DNA from: Promethearchaeota archaeon
GTDB lineage: Archaea; Asgardarchaeota; Lokiarchaeia; Sigynarchaeales; SOKP01
Direction: 5' to 3'
DNA length: 8,132 bases
Assembly (NCBI GenBank): GCA_016839425.1
Contig: JAEOUI010000453.1
Location: 1 to 8,132, forward strand
Under the pieces are notes generated by a model. The model had not been told where the DNA came from. It ran no database searches and worked only from the letters and a program-made list of their open reading frames with translations. The position numbers were made by a program, and so were the translations under genes. This document shows positions 1-5,473 of this stretch, one piece after another (within the stretch, counting starts at the first letter, position 1; each line of letters begins with the position of its first letter).

Positions 1-105
1 AATTATGATACCGTATATAAACGCATTAGGCAAAACTTACCAATTGTAAGACAAAAATCGCGTCTATAAAGACAGGATTATAATTATTAATAAGTCGTGT
101 TTCTT

Positions 106-113
106 AAAAAAAA
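106..113 (-). terminator. T8 tract directly after the E1 gene
   Basis: On the minus strand, eight consecutive T residues begin one base after the E1 stop codon. Archaeal transcription commonly ends at such T-runs without a hairpin. No other signal was seen, so this is a plausible but unproven terminator. Confidence 0.4.
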
Positions 114-114
114 T

Positions 115-1347
115 TCATTCGATTTTAAGGGTAATAAGTACTTGCCCTTTTTGGAAACCAGAGGCCGTAACAAGCTCAAGGTCCCTTAAACCATTCTTTT
201 TCACGCTTCGTTCGAGGTCTATCTCTCTTACATCGTTAAAATCGATCGTGGTGAGGGTAGGTGCCATTTCAGGGTCTATATCGAATCCACGTTGAATGAG
301 TGCATCAACTATGGATTGAGCGTTTTCCTTGCGTCCAACATTCACCACTTCTCTTACGACTTGATCGCCACATTGAGAACAAGTAACCTTTCTTTTTTTC
401 TCTATCGAATACATCTTCATAGTCATTCCATTAAAGATGGTATATGCCTTATTAGGCTCTCCTAAAGCGTTGTTTCCTCGCAACCAATGAAGTATCTTTA
501 TCGTTTCGTGAGATTGCATTGCAGATATGATGGCGTTTATTGTGATGATCCCTGGATCGTGTCTGTCTATGATCTTTACTACATCAGCTATTGAAAAAGG
601 AGGCGGAAAATCGTGCTTTTCGCAAAGATCGTTTGCGATCTTTTGAATGAATTCGATATCTTTTACTTTAGTCGGATTGGGATCTTTCTTGAATTTATCT
701 TGAAATGCCATGTTTCCCTTAAAAACACAATGAATCCGCTTTCGTGGGATGCCAACGACGGTGCAAGCTGCCATCTCGTCATCCTCTATTGGGGGAAGTG
801 GATTGCACTCATAGCATGCATTTTCGTAAGGATAAATTGTATATAGGTGGCCGTGGTATCCTGAAACGCCCCCATCAATCAGAGGCTTTTTAAATCGTAC
901 TGCTTGGGCGTTCAAGTTAAGTCGTGCATTCATCGAGTCTAAACCACCGACGATTACATCTGCTGCGTTGTAAATGGACGGATCCAATCTTTCTAAAGAG
1001 GTTGCGTATCCTTTTATGATAATGTTTGGATTGATTTTTTGGAGCATTTTAGCTGCTGCTGTTGCCTTAGGCTGTCCCATTCTCGCATCTGTGAATAATA
1101 CTTGTCTGTTAAGGTTAGAATGTTCGATGATGTCTAAATCCACCAAATCAAGCTGTCCAACGCCTAGCATGGCTAAATTTTTTGCGATCTCGCATCCCAA
1201 TCCCCCTACGCCCGCTATTAAAACTCTTGAATTTTTAATGATCGTTTGGGACCATCCTTCTAACCTGAACTGCCTATTGTATAACACTCGTTCTTCTGAG
1301 GTCAGATCCTCGCTGAAAAAATCCGATTTTTCTTCCACTACAATCAC
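115..1347 (-). CDS. E1-like ubiquitin/Ubl-activating enzyme (UBA2/UBA3-like, ThiF fold)
   Basis: Predicted to adenylate the C-terminus of a ubiquitin-like protein with ATP and take it onto a catalytic cysteine, acting in the cytoplasm. It has 410 residues from a GTG start; an in-frame TAA lies just upstream, so no longer start exists, and a second GTG at codon 4 is possible. Seen in order: conserved RQFRLEGW (25-32), nucleotide loop GVGGLG (46-51), adenylation motif NLNRQ (78-82) with K94 in GQPKA, and GGLDSMNAR (134-142) with D137. A CxxC pair (C178, C181) and a second pair (C323, C326) should bind structural zinc. The likely catalytic cysteine is C195 in ACTV, followed by PRKRIHC (201-207), as in eukaryotic UBA2/UBA3 and unlike bacterial MoeB/ThiF. 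Residues about 342-410 resemble the UBA3 E2-binding (UFD) domain. The Ubl gene lies 86 bp upstream on the same strand, so the two are probably co-expressed. The family call is secure; the exact modifier is inferred from neighbourhood. Confidence 0.93.
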   Translation of the reverse strand: MIVVEEKSDFFSEDLTSEERVLYNRQFRLEGWSQTIIKNSRVLIAGVGGLGCEIAKNLAMLGVGQLDLVDLDIIEHSNLNRQVLFTDARMGQPKATAAAKMLQKINPNIIIKGYATSLERLDPSIYNAADVIVGGLDSMNARLNLNAQAVRFKKPLIDGGVSGYHGHLYTIYPYENACYECNPLPPIEDDEMAACTVVGIPRKRIHCVFKGNMAFQDKFKKDPNPTKVKDIEFIQKIANDLCEKHDFPPPFSIADVVKIIDRHDPGIITINAIISAMQSHETIKILHWLRGNNALGEPNKAYTIFNGMTMKMYSIEKKRKVTCSQCGDQVVREVVNVGRKENAQSIVDALIQRGFDIDPEMAPTLTTIDFNDVREIDLERSVKKNGLRDLELVTASGFQKGQVLITLKIE

Positions 1348-1375
1348 TTTTTTTTAAAATATTTAATATTAAGTT

Positions 1376-1402
1376 CTAAAATAAAAAAATAGAAGTAAAA
1401 AA
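1376..1402 (-). promoter_or_regulatory. T-rich spacer between Ubl-1 and E1 genes (possible partial terminator or E1 promoter)
   Basis: Read on the minus strand, the 86-bp spacer holds a T6 run (1397-1402) and a T7 run (1383-1389), followed by AT-rich TATA-like sequence before the E1 GTG. In an archaeon T-runs can end transcription in part, and the following AT-rich stretch could serve as a separate E1 promoter. Either would let the modifier be made in excess over its enzyme. This is inference from base composition only. Confidence 0.25.
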
Positions 1403-1433
1403 CATTTTGGGTATAGATTGAATTTATCTAAAT

Positions 1434-1796
1434 TTACATCAATCCTGCGGTACTTGCGGGAATCAAGAGCACGTCGTCTCCATCGTTAACGGAGTAATCC
1501 TTTAACGCAGAGCCTTCGTCCATCGTCACCCCGCCCGAGGACAGGTGAAACTCGTTTGGGTTCAATCCAAAAATGTTTCCTACCGTTTTCTTTACGTCTC
1601 CTACGCTATTACCGTCGTTAACGGTAAGTTTTTGCTTTTTTTCTCCAGGTCCAATGGTTGACATGAAAAAGATCGAGATCTTCTTGCCCGCCGTCGGTGT
1701 TTTGGATGCAGGAGTTTTTGAGCTAATAGATGAAGGAGCCGATTCTTCTGGTTCTTCGTCAAATTCTAAATCCTCGTCAAAATCGTCATAACTCAT
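1434..1796 (-). CDS. Ubiquitin-like modifier protein 1 (beta-grasp, acidic N-tail, ends AG-LM)
   Basis: Small ubiquitin-like protein, 120 residues from the ATG. A GTG three codons further upstream is open, but the sequence AAGAAGTGA there looks like a ribosome-binding site for the ATG. Residues 1-20 are strongly acidic (YDDFDEDLEFDEE), 21-37 form a Ser/Thr/Pro/Lys linker with two SKTP/ASKTP units, and 38-114 form the beta-grasp domain (KKISIFF start, GGVTM turn, DDVLLIP last strand). The chain ends IPASTAGLM. There is no GG; a single AG is followed by two residues, so maturation by a protease would be required to expose a Gly, as for UFM1. It lies directly upstream of the E1 gene in the same orientation, which makes it the best candidate substrate of that E1. 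It is closely related to the Ubl at 3606-3962. The fold call is strong; conjugation is inferred. Confidence 0.85.
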   Translation of the reverse strand: MSYDDFDEDLEFDEEPEESAPSSISSKTPASKTPTAGKKISIFFMSTIGPGEKKQKLTVNDGNSVGDVKKTVGNIFGLNPNEFHLSSGGVTMDEGSALKDYSVNDGDDVLLIPASTAGLM

Positions 1797-1815
1797 ACAA
1801 TTCACTTCTTTATTG

Positions 1816-1827
1816 TTTTTTTTTTTT
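1816..1827. repeat. T12/A12 homopolymer upstream of Ubl-1
   Basis: Twelve T residues on the plus strand, read as A12 on the minus strand, end about 20 bases upstream of the Ubl-1 ATG. It lies between a TATA-like ATTTAATTAA stretch and the presumed ribosome-binding site, so it would fall in the promoter or 5' leader. Homopolymers of this length can vary in length by slippage. Confidence 0.5.
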
Positions 1828-1921
1828 GTTAATTAAATGATATCAAAATGGTTTTAAAAAATCGTTTGGAAAGAAGTTTAAGTTTTTTTCAGTTTGTTCG
1901 ACATCAAAGGATACAAGGATA

Positions 1922-1974
1922 TTTTATATATTATATGTGCTATAAATATACATATCAAATAAGATATAATATTA
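1922..1974 (+). promoter_or_regulatory. AT-rich TATA cluster in the Ubl-1/regulator divergent spacer
   Basis: The 230-bp spacer between the divergent Ubl-1 and winged-helix genes has several TATA-like elements, including TTTATATATTATATG (1924-1938), TATAAATATA (1941-1950) and ATATAATATTAG (1964-1975). The last lies about 55-60 bp before the regulator ATG and would give a leader of about 30 bases. The regulator may bind this spacer and control both sides, which is inference. Confidence 0.3.
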
Positions 1975-2026
1975 GTAAAGGAGTATTTTACTCAAATTAC
2001 TAAATGTTTTAATATTTCGAATCTTT

Positions 2027-2713
2027 ATGACCGTTGATGCTCTTACTTCCGAAGAAGCTGCTGTTCTTGAATTGGTAAAAGAATATTTGTCGAAGAAAGC
2101 GTTCTTTTCTATTAAAGACATCGTTATTTTCATTAATAACAGGCTAAAAACAAACCAATTTATCAATAGAAACAAGATTGAATTGATTTTAAAATCGATG
2201 ATCAAGAAAAAGCAGATCGTTCCGGGAACCAAGCTTATGAAAAACAACATCACGGAAAACACTACGAGAAAAAAGATCCTTAACCTTATCAAAAAAAATC
2301 CAGCGATCAATATCAACGAAATTATAAAAGAACAAGATGTGGGTACGAATCAAGCCCTTTGGCATTTATCGGCTTTAGAGAAATTTCAATTTATTCGTTC
2401 TCGAAAGGTTGGGAATCGAAGAATATTTTTTACTTACGATTCAGATCCAAAACTCGATAAATTATATTATTTTTTTAAGATGGATATCGTTCAAGAAATA
2501 ATACAATTTATGAGAGAACGCGAAGAACCAATTAAAGTCACGGACATTGCTGAAGGATTAAAAAAAAATCACAATATCGTAAAAAAATACTTGAATGTTT
2601 TAGAGGATTTAAAAATGCTGAATATCGAGAAAGAAAAAACGAGAAATTTGTATAAAATAGATCAAGACAGATACAAGGAGGTAAAAAACATTGTCGAAAG
2701 TTCGATCAACTAA
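2027..2713 (+). CDS. Multi-winged-helix DNA-binding transcriptional regulator
   Basis: Predicted archaeal transcription regulator of 228 residues. The central part, about residues 78-137, is a clear winged helix: TTRKKILNLIKKNP, then a recognition-helix segment GTNQALWHLSALEKF, then a basic wing SRKVGNRRIFF. This resembles archaeal regulators with two HTH domains (COG3398-like). A second helix-turn-helix lies at about 150-212 (IKVTDIAEGLKKNHNIVKKYL), and the N-terminal 8-72 region may be a third winged helix (FSIKDIVIFINNRL). No ligand-binding or membrane domain is visible. It starts at the first in-frame ATG with no evident Shine-Dalgarno site. It is divergent from the Ubl-1/E1 pair and lies 77 bp upstream of the membrane-anchored Ubl gene on the same strand, so local control of the Ubl locus is a reasonable guess but is not shown by the sequence. 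Confidence 0.85.
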   Translation: MTVDALTSEEAAVLELVKEYLSKKAFFSIKDIVIFINNRLKTNQFINRNKIELILKSMIKKKQIVPGTKLMKNNITENTTRKKILNLIKKNPAININEIIKEQDVGTNQALWHLSALEKFQFIRSRKVGNRRIFFTYDSDPKLDKLYYFFKMDIVQEIIQFMREREEPIKVTDIAEGLKKNHNIVKKYLNVLEDLKMLNIEKEKTRNLYKIDQDRYKEVKNIVESSIN

Positions 2714-2790
2714 AACCTTCAAAATCGTTCCAAAGGAATTTTTATTATCAAACGGATATGGGATAGGTGACGATAAAACTGAGTCGCATC

Positions 2791-3615
2791 ATGGAAAAAA
2801 AATATAAAATTTTAGGGATAACTTTTAGTTATGTTGTTTCGCTTATAGTATATGTTTTATTATTTTCAGCTTATTTCCCTATAGTTAATTTCATTGTTAT
2901 TGGAAGCATGACAGCAATTTCTGCGGGTAGTCTATATTATGTCATTGAGTCACCATTAAGATCGAATCAAAAAACATTTAAAAAGAAGCATCTTCCAGAA
3001 CCTACTCAATTCGTTCAAAAATCGATAGAAGCGTCTAAAACTGTTTTTGTTGAAAAAACAGAAACACAATTACTAGATGATTATTTAGAGCTATTACCAT
3101 ATGTTCAAGAATACACAGATTCGGATCAAATGCACGAAGAATTTCCCCTCGTAAGTAATGTTATTTTTTCAAAGTTAGAACCTGCTGAAATGGAAAAAAT
3201 TGAAAAGTTAACACTAACACAAATGGAAAAATTCGAGTTAATTAGAGATATACTTTATTTTAATACGGAAGAGCGAAATTTACTACTTAATAGTATGGTA
3301 GAACAACAAGAAACAAATAATACTGAGATCTCGTATGTTCCACCTTCAGATACGGTAATGTTAGGAGATCGATTCAGGATTCATGTGATCTCGCTTGTTG
3401 ATCCAGGAGAAATGAAAAAAATAATTATCGTTGATTCTGTTGACACCGTGAAAAATGTAAAGGAGGATCTGGGTGTGTTGTTTGATTACGATATCGAAGA
3501 ATTCTTATTAACTTCTGGTGGTGTAATTCTTCAAGAAGATCTCTTGGTTTCGGACTATCAATTGGAAGATGACGACGAAATCGTGCTAATACCTTCGAGA
3601 ATTCCTCAAAAATAA
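2791..3615 (+). CDS. Membrane-anchored protein with C-terminal ubiquitin-like domain
   Basis: A 274-residue protein from the ATG; an in-frame GTG at 2767 would add eight residues. Two hydrophobic helices lie at about residues 7-29 and 31-52. Basic residues at the N-terminus and FKKK after the second helix place both ends in the cytoplasm by the positive-inside rule. Residues about 80-180 are acidic and largely helical (for example LEPAEMEKIEKL). Residues about 194-272 are a ubiquitin-like domain homologous to the two free Ubls of this window: shared DPGE/GPGE loop, [ST]SGGV turn, YQLEDDDEIVLIP against YSVNDGDDVLLIP. The chain ends SRIPQK, with no AG or GG, so it cannot be a modifier in the usual sense. 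It could tether or mimic the modifier at the membrane, for example as a docking site for the E1 or for Ubl-binding proteins. The last 10 bp overlap the end of the convergent Ubl-2 gene. Fold and topology are well supported; the role is unknown. Confidence 0.82.
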   Translation: MEKKYKILGITFSYVVSLIVYVLLFSAYFPIVNFIVIGSMTAISAGSLYYVIESPLRSNQKTFKKKHLPEPTQFVQKSIEASKTVFVEKTETQLLDDYLELLPYVQEYTDSDQMHEEFPLVSNVIFSKLEPAEMEKIEKLTLTQMEKFELIRDILYFNTEERNLLLNSMVEQQETNNTEISYVPPSDTVMLGDRFRIHVISLVDPGEMKKIIIVDSVDTVKNVKEDLGVLFDYDIEEFLLTSGGVILQEDLLVSDYQLEDDDEIVLIPSRIPQK

Positions 3616-3962
3616 CCAGCAACGCTTGCTGGAATCAAAAGGACATCGTCTCCGTTAGAAAGGTTGTATTCTGCCAAAGGTTTATTTTCGTCAAGCGTAA
3701 TTCCGCCGGTTGAAAGGTGAAAATCTTCAGGATTTAATGCAAATAAGTTTCCAACGGTTAATTTAACATCCCTAACCAAGTTTCCGTCGTTGATATTCAA
3801 TTTTTCCTTTTTCTCTCCTGGTCCAATAGTTGACATGAAATATATTGTAATTTTTTTTCCAGATGTGCTAGATTTTGGCGTTTTTGAACTAATACGCTCT
3901 TCTTCTTCGTCCCATTCTAAATCTTCGTCTTCAAAATCTTCGGGCTCTTCGTCAAAATTCAT
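3606..3962 (-). CDS. Ubiquitin-like modifier protein 2 (beta-grasp, acidic N-tail, ends AG-YF)
   Basis: A 118-residue paralogue of Ubl-1. Residues 1-22 are acidic (NFDEEPEDFEDEDLEWDEEE), 23-36 form a short SSKTP-containing linker, and 37-112 form the beta-grasp domain (KKITIYFMSTIGPGEKK start, GGITL turn, DDVLLIP last strand). The end is IPASVAGYF: again a single AG plus two hydrophobic residues, in the same register as Ubl-1. The beta-grasp domains of the two are highly alike, including the identical FMSTIGPGEKK segment, while tails and linkers differ more. AGAGGT sits 12 bases upstream of the ATG as a possible ribosome-binding site. It is divergent from the coiled-coil gene and convergent with the membrane-Ubl gene. 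It is a probable second substrate of the E1 encoded at 115-1347; conjugation is inferred, not shown. Confidence 0.85.
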   Translation of the reverse strand: MNFDEEPEDFEDEDLEWDEEEERISSKTPKSSTSGKKITIYFMSTIGPGEKKEKLNINDGNLVRDVKLTVGNLFALNPEDFHLSTGGITLDENKPLAEYNLSNGDDVLLIPASVAGYF

Positions 3963-4177
3963 AAAACAATTGTAACCTCTTTTTATAATATGCTAGATTT
4001 AAATTCTTGTATTAATAAATAATAGAACGAATCTCTTCTATATAAATAATAGCTTATTTTGTCTATTAATTAATATCAGAGTTTTTAAAATAACCTTAAA
4101 TTTCATACCAACTAATTTTTTTAAGCGGGTACGAGATTATATTATTATTAGAATGCATTTTCAAACTAGACTTGATC
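3963..4177. promoter_or_regulatory. Divergent promoter region between Ubl-2 and coiled-coil genes
   Basis: This 215-bp AT-rich spacer separates divergently transcribed genes. Candidate TATA elements are TATATAAATAATAG (4040-4053), ATTTAAATT (3998-4006, symmetrical and usable for Ubl-2) and TTTTTTTAAG or GATTATATTATTATTAG (4116-4151) before the coiled-coil ATG. No RNA gene or further reading frame was seen in it. Confidence 0.3.
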
Positions 4178-5371
4178 ATGAAAGAAAAACTCCCTCCTAA
4201 GACTGAAGTTATTGATAAAGTTCCCAAGGAAGAACTGGTGGATATAGCTGATAAAAAGTTATTAAAGAAAATCCGAGACGAACGATTGAAACTTAATAAG
4301 GAACGAGAAGAATGGGAAAAAGTCGTAAGACAAATGGAGCATTACCAGGGAAATCTAAACGATCTCGAGAAAAAAAGAAAGGAACGGGAAATGGAAATAC
4401 GAAACTTGATCTCGCAAAGGAAGGAACTTTTAGAACAACTTGATAATGTTCAGAAAAATCTTGATGTACAAAAAAATCAGATAAATAACGAAAAAAGGCG
4501 ATATAGCAGTATCATTCGAAGTAAAAACGAAGAACTTGACCAAAAGAATGCAGAAATCGATCGATATCGACAAGAATTAACTCGTCTTCGTGAGGAAGTT
4601 GAAAACGAAAAACGATATTTAGCACAAGAAAGGGCAAAAACCCAAACGCGCATAAAGGAGATCAAGACGAAAATCCCTCGAATGGAAAAAACAGAAGTAA
4701 TACTTAAATCGAACATAGGAGATTTAGAATCGAACATAATAGACATGAAAAAGGAGTACAAGGACTTAAAAAATCAGAGAGACGATCTGAATAATGACAT
4801 AAATAACATGAAAAGACAAATCGCTCAAGAAAAAGACCGCCTACAAAACGAAAAGAGAAAGATTGAGGACGAAAAATCTAAGTTACGCAACAAGGACGAA
4901 GACTTGGCGCGAAAGGCTAGAGTAATAGATAAAAAAATGGATAACCTAAATAGGATGAAAGATCGGGCTCAAAAGGATGTAAGGGATCTAGAACGAGAAA
5001 AACAGCGCCAAGAGGCCCAATTAAAAGACTTAAAAAAGAAGGTCCCTCAATTGGAGGATAAGAAATACGACTTGGAGAGTAAAAAACGAAACATGCAAGA
5101 CGACATCAAGCAACTAAACGACGAGTATAAGACATTGGAAAACGAGTTGAAAAAGATTGAAGCGAGAAATAGGAACGAAGTTAAGGATTTGGAAAAAGAA
5201 AAGCGCCAAATAGAGGACGAAAAGAACCAGATCAGAAAGGAACGGGAAAAACTGGAAAAAGAAAGGAGAGCATTTGAGAAAGAAAGGAAACAACTCCAAC
5301 AAATGGCAAGAAGCATTCCTAAATCAAAAACCCCTCCAAAATACGAGATAAAATCCAAGAGACCCAAATAG
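4178..5371 (+). CDS. Long charged coiled-coil protein, function unknown
   Basis: A 397-residue protein from the ATG; a TTG two codons upstream is also open. After a short N-terminal segment with prolines (KLPPKTEV, KVPKEEL), residues about 25-378 are almost entirely Lys/Glu/Asp/Arg/Gln/Asn-rich heptad-type sequence, predicting a long alpha-helical coiled coil. Helix-breaking prolines occur only at 167 (KIPRME) and 290 (KVPQLED), each starting a similar stretch, and KR[KQ]IEDEK recurs at about 226 and 342, so the rod looks built from an internal duplication of about 120 residues. The C-terminus (380-397) is basic and proline-containing: IPKSKTPPKYEIKSKRPK. No signal peptide, membrane helix or enzymatic motif was seen. 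The related tail at 6155-6235 suggests the C-terminus is conserved. A scaffold, cytoskeletal or SMC-like rod is possible; low-complexity coiled coil makes database similarity unreliable. It is followed 102 bp later by a four-helix membrane protein. Confidence 0.8.
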   Translation: MKEKLPPKTEVIDKVPKEELVDIADKKLLKKIRDERLKLNKEREEWEKVVRQMEHYQGNLNDLEKKRKEREMEIRNLISQRKELLEQLDNVQKNLDVQKNQINNEKRRYSSIIRSKNEELDQKNAEIDRYRQELTRLREEVENEKRYLAQERAKTQTRIKEIKTKIPRMEKTEVILKSNIGDLESNIIDMKKEYKDLKNQRDDLNNDINNMKRQIAQEKDRLQNEKRKIEDEKSKLRNKDEDLARKARVIDKKMDNLNRMKDRAQKDVRDLEREKQRQEAQLKDLKKKVPQLEDKKYDLESKKRNMQDDIKQLNDEYKTLENELKKIEARNRNEVKDLEKEKRQIEDEKNQIRKEREKLEKERRAFEKERKQLQQMARSIPKSKTPPKYEIKSKRPK

Positions 5372-5420
5372 ATTACTCTTTAATTTACCACCTTGATATT
5401 TCAATAATTTACCATATAGA

Positions 5421-5461
5421 TTTAAAAATACATTCGTTTTATTAATATTTAAAAATTCATT
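5421..5461 (+). promoter_or_regulatory. Tandem TATA-like repeats before the first four-helix membrane protein
   Basis: TTTAAAAATACATT (5421-5434) and TTTAAAAATTCATT (5448-5461) match at 13 of 14 positions, 27 bp apart. The second is centred about 24 bp before the ATG at 5474, which fits an archaeal TATA box of a leaderless transcript; no ribosome-binding site is visible. Function is inferred. Confidence 0.35.
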
Positions 5462-5473
5462 TTGATAATAAAT

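Noticed and set aside
1..114. Left-edge sequence with small inverted repeats such as CTTACcaattGTAAG (37-51) and GTCTataaAGAC (62-73)
   Set aside because: Stems are only 4-5 bp in AT-rich DNA, and no tRNA, reading frame or repeat family could be supported.
115..1347. Assignment of the E1 as MoeB/ThiF for molybdopterin or thiamine synthesis
   Set aside because: The HC motif after the catalytic Cys and the extra C-terminal domain fit eukaryotic-type E1s better, and no cofactor-synthesis genes are nearby.
613..1357. Plus-strand open frames opposite the E1 gene (613-846 and 974-1357)
   Set aside because: They are antisense to a gene with clear conserved motifs, and their translations show no recognisable domain.
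1573..1791. Plus-strand frame opposite Ubl-1, and the similar one at 3790-3975 opposite Ubl-2
   Set aside because: They resemble each other only because the two Ubl genes are homologous on the other strand; Ser-rich translations mirror the acidic tails.
1972..2316. Minus-strand frame with hydrophobic translation opposite the regulator
   Set aside because: The hydrophobic residues come from reading Lys/Asn-rich codons backwards; the plus-strand winged-helix motifs are clearly real.
4477..5367. Minus-strand frames opposite the coiled-coil gene, rich in Phe, Ser and Leu
   Set aside because: This is the expected shadow of Lys/Glu-rich codons on the other strand; no start signals or domains were seen.
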